Assembly (NCBI GenBank): GCA_002633005.1 | Contig: NMRA01000094.1 | Coordinates: forward strand, 932,034-996,033 | Direction: 5' to 3' | Length of the DNA stretch: 64,000 bases | Origin: Phoronis australis | Lineage: Eukaryota > Phoronida > Phoronidae | In this document: positions 36,101-51,100 of the stretch, in pieces | Position numbering within the stretch: the first letter of the stretch is position 1 | How the letters are laid out: each line of letters begins with the position of its first letter | Notes under the pieces: generated by a model | What the model was told of the DNA's origin: nothing | Databases searched by the model: none | Seen by the model: the letters and a program-made list of their open reading frames with translations, nothing else | Made by a program: the position numbers and the translations under genes

Positions 36101-39100
36101 CATTTTTGGCCTCCAGTGCCTTCAGGTACCACCTCTCAGCTTCATTCAGATTGCCCAGTTTGAAGTAAGACTCGCCTAAAACAGTCACAGCAATAACAAT
36201 CAGAGATGGATCCAAGACTTTATTGATAGGGGGTTCACTCCTCATGGGCCCACCTAAAGTCATGCTCCAAAGAAACACAAACAACATACCTTTAAAGAGC
36301 TAATGAGACCAACCACCCTTTGCGAATCCTGATAAGCCTATATTCCACAACCCCCCCCCCCCCCCCCACAACTCCACATGGTCTCTGTTAAGGACAGAAC
36401 TCTGAGTTGACTCAGCTGAACAGGCTCCGAGGTTGATGGGGACAAGGCAATACTCACCTAACATATTGTACAGACTCTGAGGTTGATAGTGACTTGGCAT
36501 CTTCTCTATAGCATCCTTGTAGGTAAAAACTGCATCCTGAAATGGCAATCATTGCTTAAAGGTATGGAGGGTATGTGAGACCTTATCAACAGATATGCAT
36601 TTAAATGTATTGCGGGTATGTGAGACCTTATCAACAGGTATACATTTAAAGGTATGGAGGGCATGTGAGACCTTATCAACAGGTATGCATTTAAAGGTAT
36701 GGAGGGCATGTGAGACCTTATCAACAGATATGCATTTAAATGTATTGAGGGTATGTGAGACCTTATCAACAGGTATGCATTTAAAGGTATGGAGGGTATG
36801 TGAGATCTTATCAACAGGTATGCATTTAAAGGTATGGAGGGTATGTGAGACCTTCTCAACAGCTACATGCATTTAAAGGTCCACGCATCTACCCAAGTAT
36901 TTGAAAACGTACAAAATTGAACACAGTATAATGAAATATTTCTGAAAGAAGAATTTCGACCATAAAATTTGGTTTTTTGACTTAGTTGGTTCCATCTTCC
37001 ATTAATTAGGTGACCATGTATTTTTTGTAAATTTAGTAAAAAAGAAACATATATAACATAACAATGGTTGTATTTTTTAAATTATAACTCAAGTTTGTTT
37101 CTGTTTTATGCAACTTCAGAGTTTGTTGTCAAAAAATTCTCAAAAGTTTCAATTTTGATAACTGCTCATGCAACATTCCTAGCAACATTTAAGAGAATAA
37201 CGTATAAAGCAAAATATTGGTTAAATGACTAAAAATGGTATTTGTAATAAAAATCACCTTTTTACCACTTTGCAAAAACAACCTCTCACATAACTTGACA
37301 TAGGCCGAGCATAAAGCTACGATATTATAATACATGGACAGTCCAGCACAATAACACAAATACGAAATGAATAAACAAGTAAGTCGATAAGAGTTTAATT
37401 GAACAAAAATTTACACAAAACAGGAAGTAACAATGCCATCCATAGTCGATATAAATACTCAAAACTGAAGGTGTTAAATGATAAACATCAAACACAACGT
37501 ATGTATCAGGAATAATGGCAACACCAAACCAACCTGAAATCTGCCAAGATCTGCATAGACTCTACCCAGGTTGTACAGGCAAGACACTTTAGTTGACTCG
37601 TGTAATCGAGGGTCCTTCAGCCCTGTTATATCGATGCCTGCGCACTCTTTGTAAGTCTGAATGTAAAAGAACAACTCATACACACTCTGCATCCATGCCT
37701 GCGCACTCTTTATAAGTCTGAATGTAAAAGAACAACTCATACACACTCTGCATCCATGCCTGCGCACTCTTTATAAGTCTGAATGTAAAAGAACAACTCA
37801 TACACACTCTGCATCCAAATATGTTTGTGATGGGGACACACTTAACAATGATCTACTTGGCAATTCAATAGTGACTTTTGAAACAATCCTCTATTAACTT
37901 TACTGTCACTGAGGGAAGCGTAAGCCATTACAGACCTTTCATTAGTCACATCATGTCTTGTGCTAATATCTTGCAAGTAAATGAATTTTAAGCAAGAAAA
38001 TTACAGAATGCTCCCTTTGACTACATAGTCTTATTCTTCTGTTTCAATATTCACTAACATACCTCAAACACGGTATTTAATAACAGCAAATTACAATAGT
38101 GATGATCCACTATATGACTGTGTTGGTACAAATCAATGCGTTCATATGGGGTAAGCAAAAATTATTAGTCTTATAACCCACCATATGTTGGACACATCAT
38201 GTGACCTTTAGTTAAGTCTGAAAAAATCTCTGTCCCATATAGGGCTCGAACCTGAGACTTTGTGCTAACCTACACCATGAATAACTCTTACTTAGGGATT
38301 ACATAGGTAACTTTTGCAACAGGCAACAATTACAAGAGTTTATCAAAAACATCTATACTACAATGGACATCTTTTGAAGGACAAATTCCCTGTGACTGCA
38401 ACTCCCCAGGCCACAGAGTATACTATGCACGTAATGTACCCTCCGCCCCATAAAGACAGCCATTTTATGATTCACTAAAGAACTCATACAGACTTTAAAA
38501 AGCTTCTCCTCTGAAACACAGGCAGATTTTGGGGGGGGGGCCCAGGGGGCCCGCCCCCCTCCCCTTGGCTGCCGCAAATAAATAAAACAGCAAGAACGTA
38601 GGGAAATGTTGAGTTTATTAATTAACCCCGGTAATTAACATTATACGGCGGAAACAAGATTTAAATGTGTGCAGTTTTAGTGTGTTTGGGGGGGGCTCAG
38701 ATCCAATTTCAAGTGTCAAATTCGGAACGAAACTATGGCTAAGTATAGGCTCTCCCACGATATCCCAGGCGACCGGCAGTGGCGCTGCGCACTACGACTC
38801 CGTTTCCATCGTCTGCTTCACTGTGCAATGAAGAAAACTACTTCATTTTTTAAAAGAAAATAGAATCTGAGTGATGATGAAAAAACAAAAGCTGCTGGTA
38901 AGATGTCAATTTTAATCGAAACCTTAGTGAATCACTCAGAAACTCATAATTCTCTCTTTGTCAAACCTTAACTTAAGACGATTTCCAAAGCAATCGCGTC
39001 ATTAATGCCAACACAAAAAACGGATTTGGTCTTTTGGGCAATTGAAGACTATTTTAAATACAACAAATTTGTTGCGAACTGATTGCACAAACATAAAAAG

Positions 39101-42100
39101 TGTAATAATAATTACAAAAAGAAGTAGGTTTCGCACGCAAACGCTGTGGACCATAAACAACTAGATCTCTTATTATCAAGAACATGAGTGAAGTCGTGGT
39201 GGTGCATTGGTAAAGCACGCGCGCACTAACCGTCAAGTCGTGCGTTCGAGTCTGTGATCATTGCCGGTTTTCATGTTTGACACGTGCTGTTTTTTTTCTT
39301 TTTCTTTGCCTTTTTCTTGGATAATACTTCAAGAATCAAGGAAAATGCTTGATTTTTAGAGGAAAAACAGAAAAATTTTCCTGCTATGCGCATCGAATCA
39401 TGCTTTGCACAAATGTTTTCGGACAAAGTGTTGGGCCCCCCTTGTGATATCCTAGATCCGCCACTGTGAAACAACACTATAATTCTATGTGAGCTTATTG
39501 TTTGGAGCTATTTTGCAACCTTATCCCCTCTCCCTAAACTTCCTAGATCCAGCCCATCTCTACTGATCACTTACTCTGTATGCCAGTGATGGTAACCCTC
39601 TGACACCTCCTGGATCCAACCCATCTCCACTACTCACTTACTCTGTATGCCAGTGATGGTAACCCTCTGAAACCTCCAAGACCCACCCCATCTCCACTAC
39701 TCACTTACCCTGTATGCCAGTGATTGTGACCCCTTCACACCTCCTAGACCCACCCCATCTCCACTATTCACTTGCTCTGTATGCCAGTGATGGTAACCCT
39801 CTGAAACCTCCTGGATCCAACCCATCTCCACTACTCACTTACCCTGTATGCCAGTGATTGTGACCCCTTCACACCTCCTAGATCCAGCCCATCTCTGCTA
39901 CTCACTTGCTGTGTCTACCAGTGATGGCAAACCCCTCACACACCCTGCATCAAACTCTTCTCTATTTCTCACTTGCTTTGTATGCAAGTGATGGTAACCC
40001 CCTTACAAACCCTGGATCGAGTCCATCTCTATTACTCACTTTCTCCATCTGGTGGTGATGGTAACACCTCCATATACACCAGGACCCAGGTCTTCACTAA
40101 TATTTCCTTTTTCTGTCTGCCAGTGATGGTAGCCCCGCCCACTTACACCCATGGGATCCAGACCCTCTCTGCTACCCACTTTGTTCATCTGCCACGGGTG
40201 GTAACCTACATACATCCCCTGTATCCAACCCCTCTCTACTACTCACTTTCTCTGCTTCATGATGCTGGTTCAGAACACCCAGAACAATACCAAGGTTGAG
40301 GTGTGCCACTGAAATAATGAATGTATTAAGTGCTTAGAGGGAAGCCAAAGCAGTCTAGACTTTCAAGTGAAACAAATCCAAAGTAAACAGACAAAAAACA
40401 AACATGTCTACATTGAATAATCTCAGACTTGTTTATTTTGCTAGTTCAACAGACAGTGTGATGAAATATTACACACAAGTACAGTGTACTCAACTGGTTT
40501 CATCCTGCAAGAAAGCAATGAATTAAAATGGATGCAAAAATGAGACTGGATTATGTTCAGTTTGAGTTGAGTTAATCAATGGAATAAAGAAGTATACAAG
40601 TTAATGCTCACAAGTTAATCTTGGTCGACACTGGATTGCTAATTTATAGCTCTCAATGGCCTCTTTATATCTTTTCTGGTCTTGCAGCAGAATACCCCTG
40701 CAGGAAAATGCAATCATAGAATTGAAATGACAGGATTACTTAAAATTAAAAAATCCCAGGGTCTCTACAAAACGAGAATTGACAAGAGATCAGACTACTA
40801 CTTGTGTTTACATTGAATAATTAGCAGTGACAAGATCGTCTATCCTTCAAGAACTGATAGTCAGCTCAAATATCCCCTTAGTAATTTATAAAGGACTTAT
40901 GACTCCACCCACATGATTCAGGTTTTGACGAGGCGTAGAAAGATTAAGAAACTGTCACTGTCGCTCTACCTTATCCAGTGATGTTATCTAGCCAGCAAAG
41001 AGCTTTAAAACATCAAAGGAATATCTGGGTACAGGGTCTAATCTTCAAACTAACACTCAAGATTCAAAACTTAACTAATCATTTCGTATGATTCAAGTAC
41101 ACATTTTCAACTTTACTCGAAGCATGCCATTTTCGAGTCCAGTTTTGAGTACAGAGACTAGACGCTGCGCCCAGTTCTTCAGTGCACTTGCCTAGTTAAC
41201 TGAATCGACTTCACACATTGACCAATTATACAACAGTTACTGTAGTTGTGAAAATTCAATAACTCACAACAGGGAACCAACAATAATACTGGTGGAAAGT
41301 TTTCAAGTGCTACATACAAATTATAGTGTACATCAGCCATGTTGCCGCGGTGACGAAGAGCAGATTTGTAAGCGTTCTCAGCTTCCTTCACTCTGCCTTG
41401 ATTATTGAATATGTTGGCAAGGTTTCCCCAAGCTGGAACATTTAATAAACAATTGATGCACAACTAACAAGAAATGTTCAACAGTACCAACAACAGCATC
41501 AAGAGAAGGCTACCATACTGTGTTTACAGTATAACGTTTGACAGGGACAACATCCTCACAAACTGGGCCAACAAGAAAATTTCTGACAGGATGTCACTCT
41601 GAGCATGCTCAAGTTCTTACGTTTATGGATCTGTGCGATTTTGGAATTTTTTGCGGGAATCACTAACGGGTGACAAGTAGACACTGCCGAGACAAGTACA
41701 CACACATACATAGTAGCACGGTGTCACTTTGTGCTGTGTCACAGAGTGTCATCTCACAGTCCTACAAAACAATATGTTATAGTAGAATGCCCAAAGTTAT
41801 GCGTGCTGTCCAAGTATGTGGCGTTCTTATTTCAAAAGTGTGGGAATCTATTGTAGGATAGGGTCCAATATTACAGGACAGGGTCCAGTATTGTAGGTCA
41901 GGGTCCAGTATTGAAGGACAGGGTCCAGAATTGTAGGACAGGGAAACTGGCTTCAACCACAACACAATGTCAAAATGAATTGACAAAGCACATACATGGG
42001 GACAGAGTTCAGGGAATTCCTCCCCCAAAATAAATGAACTCTTGGGAAAAAATATTTCTGCCTTTATTGTTGGTCGCACCTCAGCCTCATCTTAACAAAA

Positions 42101-45100
42101 ATTCCTTTTCCAACAAAAACCAAACAAATCTACCAGCAGTTCATTGAAACTGTAGTCAAACTATCAATGGAATGAACTGTCAACAAAAATCGTCTGGCTG
42201 AAACTATTAATGGTGACAGATAGCTAAGAGAGGGCCTTATCTACCAGGGCAATGTTAAAAGTCACAACTTGAAGAGATACAATTGAGATAAGGAAGTTAA
42301 TGTCATCATTTTCCTCTTCAACTTACTGTAGACAGCATAGAATAAACAAAGTAGACAGTCGGAGAGCCTTACCAGGGGGCCAATATTGTTTGCACTTACG
42401 CATACTAATTATTAGTGGTTAGTTACAATTAATAATAATGTCACCATACAAACACATATACAGTAACCCCCCATCCTTGATAAAGGTAAAATACCATTTC
42501 AGATTAAAAGTTTAATAGAAATTTTTCTAATTGTTTCATATTTTGACGAAATCTGAAATTACTGAGATTGCATACAGTTCAAAAAGCTCATTGATGACTT
42601 ATCTTGCTTCTACATTTCTGAAAAAAAACCCTTTTCCACACTTGCCATCAATTTCTATTATTTTGAAAAATATTTCGCAGAAAACAATGCTGAATGTATC
42701 TCGATTCAAGCATTTGCTTCTAAGAAAAAGCTTGTGTATAACTTATAAATTAGCTTGTGAAACAGTAACAGCGATTCTGATTTCAAACTCTCCAAAATGT
42801 TAATTGTAAATACCTTTGGGAGGGTTGACTGTAATTCCCGCCGTGTAGAGGTTCTCTTCAGAAAACCAGTCATTATTCCTTTGCACCGTTTTTACGCAAA
42901 AGCAGATCAACAGCAATGCGACGACTCCATTGTAGAGTAATGTCTTATGAGCACGCACAGCTCGTCTGTGTAGTATCAGAGCACCTTGAGCGACCAATAA
43001 ACAAAGGCCCATACTTGGAATGTACAACACACGTTCCGCAACCACAAATCCCACGTAGAAGAAAATATTGGTTGCTGGTATAAATGGCAACACCATAAGA
43101 GAAGTAGATATAATCAGCACATCTGTAGAAAGGCATTTTTGGTTCAGTTGGCACGCTGTATCAGACGATACACTTGCTGCTTGAGTCAATGCTTTGTGAT
43201 AACTGAAATGGCCATTTCCATTTCTGTGATGATGATGATGAGATGGCTGCTTGTGCAAATGGCCGTTTGTAGGTTGAATGCGTGATGACCTGAGATCGAG
43301 ATTCAGCGATTGATTCAAAATTTTGGATGAAATAAAAGTTAATCCTACATAAAAGGCAAGTGTGAATATATTCCTGTGATCGACAAGTGATTCCAGAAGT
43401 GGTATTGCCTCCATTGACCAATCAAAGCTGAGAACTCTAGGGCAGAGCATCAACCAAAAGTTGACAACAGGCAGATACCAAAATGTAAGTGATCGTGTCA
43501 ACAGACTATCAGAGTCGGAGGCAGGGTTGTCAGCAGGAGCAAACTCTGGAGGTTTGTTACCCATAAAGTATAGTCTTGCAGCGACTAAAAAACATCCAAA
43601 CAGCGTAATGAAGAGAAGACCTTCACACATTCTTCGGTATTTAGTCTGCAAAATAGAAATTGACAATGCTTTGTTCTTGTGCAACATTTTAAACCAACTC
43701 GTGCTTGCGACAGTAATTGCAAAGCCCACTATACCAAAGTACAAACAATTAAAGCAATTCTATAGGATTGACTTCAGTTAACATGTGGCCTCTTTACTGA
43801 ATAAGACTGACATATGAATTAAACAGGGCTGGTATACGCACATTGTACAAGTACAAAATATCCTCAACTCTTTGAATGAATTAACAAAAGTTTTCAAAAA
43901 CATTTGTCAAAACTATGGCAACAGAAACCCGACAAAAACTAAAAGTAAATCATTGCAATAAAAGGGAAAACTTTTAGCTTTAAAGTTTGACAATTTTCCA
44001 AAAGAAGAAATTCCTCTACCTCTTTGAAAATTACTGTTATTAAAAACCAAATCCATAAATTTGTTTGTTTCTATCATCACAAGTTTCCTATGAAATACTG
44101 ATACAGCATCAGTTAATTCAGAGACACCAGTGCAGCAAAATATCTAAATTAACAGGGGTTCTTAAATTTCTGATAACTGCAAAAAATGTAATGTTTCTAG
44201 ACCGAGACGTCCTAAATTGCTGCAAAAATTTTAAGGTTGGTACTAGATTGGTACAAAAATAAATGTTTCTAGACTGAGACTTGATACATTGCTACAAAAA
44301 TTACTGGGGTTTTCATAGAAACCCCATGGGCGTGTATTCGGAAAATAAAAAAATGTTCAGGGATTTCAGTAACACCAAATAAACGCCCGGACGTTTATTC
44401 AGAAAGGGCTGGCGTGTAAACGAAAAGTCATCGCATCAGCTCATACGAGAATATCAGCGATTTTTTGCATAAAACAGTTTGCCAACACTTTGTTTGTTTT
44501 CATCAATCATAAATGTTCCACAAAACTGAATTTTTGGCTAAGAGTTGACACTAAGTGGACTTTTAACAGGACATTTTTCAACAAAAGCCCCATTATCTGG
44601 ACACTTGACACCACAAGTTGCAACACCAAATAAATGTCCATGGGCGGTTCATCCCAGTTGGGCTTATCTACTTGGTTGGGCTTAACAACAGAAAATCACA
44701 GTAAATGTTTCTAGGCCCAGACTTGATGCATTGCTGTAAAAGTAAAATGTTTCTAGAATGAGACCTGGCACATTGCTGCAGAAGTTAAATTTTTCTAGGC
44801 TGAGACTTGCTAAATTGCTGTAAAAGTTGAATGTTTCTAGGCTGAGGCATGATATATTGCAGCAAAAGTGAAAAATTTCTACTCTGAGACTTGATAAATT
44901 GCCGTAAATTCAAAGTACTGGCACTTGCAAATTATACTGAGAGTTGATAGGTTGCTGCAAAATTTAAATATTTCTAGACTGAGACATGGTACAATGCCAC
45001 AAAAAACATGCTAACAATAAGGTATTATCAAAGAATGACTATAACGCCATACCAAGGTCTATAATGCCATATTAAGGTCTAAACTCTGAAACTGAGGAAT

Positions 45101-48100
45101 CTTTACTGCAACCCTAGGGGACAAATTGGTGTCATAAATAAGACAATCTATCGTTGGTTGAAAAGACCTCCCACACACAAACAATGCACAGCAGATCTTA
45201 CCTATAGAATCAGAAATTTTTTATGTATTATGTTAAATCTATGATTATGAAACTGAGTTTGTAGATTATGTTGAGTTTGTCCTACGTATTGGATAGAACA
45301 TTTTTTACAAGTTATAAGGTAAATAATATTGTTGGTGGTGCAATCAGAATAATGTTTTATTTCAAAGTTTTCATTGCTTTGGGAAGACTGGAAAAAAGTG
45401 CTATCGTTGATAAAGTTACACATTTTACACCTAGTTTTGTTACATTGCGTGTTGCCAACAGGTTTGTCAGTTTGGTGTATATTGTTGATATTAGCTTTAA
45501 CTAAATAATTTTTTAGATTTTTACATTTTCTCCAAGAAATTATAGGTGGATGAGGAAATAGGTTTTTCATTTGAGGGGAAATATGCAGCGTGGAAAGATG
45601 TTTTCTGAAGACGTGGCTAATTCCGTTTAAACATGGATTGAACATAGTTATGAATGGTATTCTATTAGTAGTATTGCCTTTAGTTTTAGTTCTTGAAGAT
45701 TCATTTCGTGTGATTGTGACATCCGAAAATTTCAGTTGATCCATTCTTGTTTTATTTACCTATTTATTTCTTTTATCTAGAAATTTGCGTCAATAACACT
45801 AACACCAAAAACACTGCACAATTCTTAAGAACGTGAGAACAGACATGTACAATATAATTTGAGCTCTGCTATGCCAAGTTCTTAATAAAGAGGCGATTCA
45901 AATAATTGGTCTCCAATAGGCTTCCATTACATGCGGCTTGTTTTCTGAAATCACATGTTCAAACAGAGTCAAAAGTTTTGTGATGTCACAACTAGACATC
46001 AATCTATTGAGTTCACCTCAAAGATAAACAATTCAACTGTAAATCCAGCCAGATATTTCACCTCCCAGACTAACTTCAAAAAAGAAAGGGACAGTTGAGA
46101 CCACATGTTATCTAAGTCTATTCTTTAGCAATGTAGTGCAAATAAACAGTTGGGTCCTTTCTTTGCAATCATGTCACTTTTGACACCTGATGGCATAGGT
46201 GTAATATAATCTGGCTTCACATTCCACCAGCATTATGACTACACAGCTTGTTGGTGGCTTTATGCCAACAGTGGGTGGCCAAAGTGAGACAACACTGTTT
46301 TCACACCTTGAAAATACAGCTTTATTTAGAGTCTAGAGGGCCTGGATATGCCCAATCAATTGTACCACATGGTCTCTCAGTTATGCAGGAGAATCCAACA
46401 GATCAAAGAGTCAAGCCACTGAGCCACTTTTTAACTAACCACAAAGCTGTTTTAGAAAGTAATTGGTTTTCAATGAGAGGAAAATAAACATGATCAATTG
46501 TTGTAGAGTTGCACCAAGTTAGACAACAAAACGTAAAAGGTGGCCGTTAGCTTTATAACACCTGTCAGGGATGTCCTTCAGGGCTGACTGCACAAAAATA
46601 AATAACTATTCATTAATGTCTTGAGAACAGGATTTTGAGTCGCATTCTTCGCATTCGGGTTCTAGTTTTAGACTAGGTATCAGGTGATTAAGCCAGTGAT
46701 ATTTTATTGAAAGGAAAACTTACAGGTATCACAGAAGTTCCCCTTTACATTTCTTTCCATTTATTTGTATTTTAATTTATTCACAACCAGTGGTTAACTT
46801 GAGATTGCAAACAGCTTTCATTCGCACACAGCCAGCCTACCCTAGAACAACTTGCACTAGTGCAACTTACCCCACTTATGAGTAGAGTGTTCACACACAC
46901 ATCCGATAACTAGGGTAAGGTGGAAGCTGCTGCACTGTGCATGACAATGGACGGCTGATGTGAATATGGCACACAAAAATAGACCTGTCTATTATGTAAC
47001 CACCGCAGCTGACAATTACATCCGCATTTCCCCACTTTTGCAGCCACAAAACATTACAAGTGGTGCCTGTTACCCTAGAACAAGTTACCTCACCTCCATA
47101 AGGTGGAGTAAGTTGTCACAAGTTGGGCAATTTAAACTAATTTAAATAGCGTTCACACAGCCCTCAAACCTAGCAACTCGTTCCAAAGGCAACTTGTTCC
47201 AGTTTAGGTCTGTATGTGGATGGCACTTCAGAAGTACAACACTGATTCACTTGATTAAAACTCAGACATGTTAAATTGATACCATACTTGTCTGAGTTAC
47301 TGCTCAAGGCACTTAAATTGAGAATTGGGAACTCAAAAATAAAGGTTGAATGTTAACCTGAGCATCAGCGCCAAAATGAAATTTCTAAGAAATCAGGAGT
47401 GGGTTCTTCTTTACCCAAATGGTCAATCGGTTTACTGCCCAGAGCTAGATTGATGTTGGACATCATGTGCAAGAGGCGAAGAAAATATTGGTGCATTGTG
47501 AACAGTGCAGGAAGGCAGAGTCTAGAATGGAGTGATCACACACACAGTACAGTGACATAGCTTTTTACACAGCGTATCTTTCCGATGCAAGTATTTCACA
47601 CATATTGAGTGTGCCACGTGATGCATACGCAACTGGTTATACCATTCTTGAAACATGACCATGATATCATTAGAATGAATTCAGTGGCGGATTTAGAGGG
47701 GGGCCAAGGGGGCCATGCCCCCCCCCCCCTAAAATTCTCCCAGATTCCATTTGGCAATTCCTGAGAGCGAATGTCTGACCGGCAAAATCCTGGCTAATAC
47801 ACTGCCTTGGCCTCCCCTCACTCAAAATCCTGGATCCCCCCTGGTATTAAGTCAAAAGTTCCATTTAATGTCCCCTTCAGTAAAGAGCACGAGAGTTTGT
47901 GTATTGTCCAGTCTGAATAAGGCAACATCTCACCTAAAGTGAATGATTGTTAGTAAAAAAGTGAGCTACATACCTTTTGGGAACTAAAACTTGGCATTTT
48001 TACGTAAGTCTGTGTTGTATAAATGGGAGGTGGGCAGTAAACCACGCATGATTGTCAACATTGACGAGTATGGTAATACAGTTTCAGGAAATAGCTTGGA

Positions 48101-51100
48101 AAATCAAAAAAAGTTTGTAATTGTGATTTATACATGATTTATCTGTAGCAGTGAAAAGTTGGATTTCCACATCTGGTAAATGCAGTTTTGTAAATATAGA
48201 TCTACCAACATGTAGCATCTACATGTCCATCAAAACAAAAACCTTAAGACCCCTAACCCTTTCTCCAGTTTTCCATAGATGAAAAGCAAACAACATTACT
48301 TGACCACCTAGGTTTTCGTGGTAGATATTTGTTAAAGTGATACACTCACACAGACCCTGAAATGTGTAGGATCTAGCCATACAAACTAAAAACAAGTCTT
48401 GATGGAACTAAATTATCAAAAAGTACAAGATTTAATTGTTAGAATTACATGACAGAACAGCATGGAAAGGTGGTGTATAAGCTAGCAAGTTTTATTGATC
48501 AATTCTTCCATAATTGTTATAGAACTAGTTTTCAAACCATTACTCAGTAAATGGGGAAAGTCTAGACCATACTAGCTGCAGGCAATAATTCACACAGACT
48601 AGCCATGCCTTGCAATCAGGGCTTTGAAAGAAAACCATCCAAATCTTGCAAACACAAAGCTGCAATAGTTCATAGGCTGCAACATGGCCCAATTAAAGTT
48701 GAGATGTTTTATGACTGAGGAAAGTACCACAGCCCAGGGGTAGAGGCCTTATAAATATCTGGCAATTCACAGAAGACAAAATGTGTTCATATGAATTAAC
48801 AGCACTTATAACACTGGGGAGTGATACAAAAGCAATCTAAAATCATTACTGATAGTCCCATGAAACTCAGTTTACAAAGCATAACAGAAAATATTTCAAC
48901 AAGACAGGAAAACAATTTTCAACAACATCGCAGCGGATAATTTGTACGACACATATCAAAATGGAGAAAACGATGTCAGATAGAACTCAGACTAACATAT
49001 AATTTAGAAATACCACACACAGCCAATAAATAGTCATCAGTCTTCTGTGCTCATTTTTACAATAGAAAGACTGAAACTTGATTAAGAAGATACTGGTAGG
49101 TGCAATATTGTTGGGGACCAATAGGCATCTATCATAAAATGTGCACTTGAGCCTATTTCAGCAATAACAATGTTTTCAAGGTATATTGAAGGGCAGGGGC
49201 CGCAGTATAGCTGCTTTTACATGGGGAACAGTTGTCATGGCGCGAGTTATCACGGTGCTTACTTGCTCCACTTTAGTTGCATTTACAGCATAAATAATTT
49301 ACACGAAGACTGTCTGCGCATGCTTGCATAAACAATAGCGAACGTCCAAATTATGAGGAATGTCAGCGAACGTCCAAATTGTGAGGAATGTCAGCGGATC
49401 ACCCATATGTTAGTTGCTCCTGACAGCGGTCTTCCGTCGCACAATCACTCTGACCCCCCCCCTGTCTTCCGTCGCACAATCACTCTGATCCCCCCCTGTC
49501 TTCCACCGCACAATCACTCTGATCCNNNNNNNNNNNNNNNNNNNNNNNNNNNNNNNNNNNNNNNNNNNNNNNNNNNNNNNNNNNNNNNNNNNNNNNNNNN
49601 NNNNNNNNNNNNNNNNNNNNNNNNNNNNNNNNNNNNNNNNNNNNNNNNNNNNNNNNNNNNNNNNNNNNNNNNNNNNNNNNNNNNNNNNNNNNNNNNNNNN
49701 NNNNNNNNNNNNNNNNNNNNNNNNNNNNNNNNNNNNNNNNNNNNNNNNNNNNNNNNNNNNNNNNNNNNNNNNNNNNNNNNNNNNNNNNNNNNNNNNNNNN
49801 NNGCACAATCACTCTGACCCCCCCCCCTGTCTTCCGTTATACAATCAGTCTGATCCCCCCATACATTCCGTGCTCTACTAACACCACTGTATAGTTAACT
49901 TAACATATCTTTGGGAGGCATGCAGCCGACACAGATCTAGAATTTTTCCAAAACTGATACATTAATTATTAGTAGACTGTGACCACCATAACCAATAGCT
50001 GAATATTGAATGCCATGACGTACAAAGGCACAACAAGATATATTGTAAAGAAGTCCCTTTGGCTACTCTTAATACAGACATGAAGAATAATCAGACAATT
50101 GACTTAGACACCTATCTGATGTTTAAATAAACATTAAAATCAGTAACAGAGTGTAATGCCTATTTTATAGACTCTAAACACAGAAATTGTGTCACTTACT
50201 GAACACTTGCCAGGAGGATCGGTAACGACAAAAGTGGGAATGTAATTAAATTCCATCTCTTAACAATTGGTTGTATCGTGAGTTTTTAATAAAAAGGACA
50301 TACTATGCAAGTAATGTAGGAAATGAAAATTGTACAACTCAGGAAACTACTTCAATTTTGAACCAAGTGAATTGCCAGATTTGTCACTTTTATTTTTACC
50401 TTTTCAAATACATTTCAACAAATTACAAATGTAACCACTTGTTATGCAATGGATATCCCGAAGCGGCAAATCTCTACTTATTCTGCAAAAAAACAAATTA
50501 AAATTAAATATGTTATCCTAGTTGTGGTGTGCTAAGTATACCGAATACACAGACTAGGTACTAGTTGATCATGCCAAGAATTGTATATGACACTTGGCTT
50601 ACCTCAAAATCCAACTGCTGCCTGGTGGTTTGGTAATTGGCCCAAATATGTTGCACACCCAGCAGAATTAATGAGAAACATATTATTGCAACATTAAACA
50701 AACGTTTTAGTTTGTATAAGCCACGTTACTTACAAGATTTGTAAAATTCAAAAACCTAATCATGTGTGCCTTCCACGAATATTCAAATATGCCATTTACA
50801 AACTTTCAAAACGAAAATTTAAAAATACTATTGTCACCCCCAATGTGTTTATGGTGGTCTCATTATCTAGAGGATAACATCAGCAGCCTGACTACAACAG
50901 CATGGTGTCTTTGATCTGAACCGGCAGATTATGAGGTACATAAACCTGTTGAGTTGCCCAATCTCGACCAGTTAGGATCTCAACGTACTATTCTTTTCAT
51001 GATTTACATACGACTGCCATCATTTTCAGGCTATATTTTGTTACGTTTATATTTTGGTCGTTATGCTACCAAATTAAACGCAGGAAATACGCAAACCCTT

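Noticed and set aside
36506-36872. Repetitive open frames of ~100 codons on both strands
   Set aside because: The 45-bp unit is a multiple of 3, so any frame without a stop stays open. They are minisatellite shadows, and the true TMTC2 exon is just beside them.
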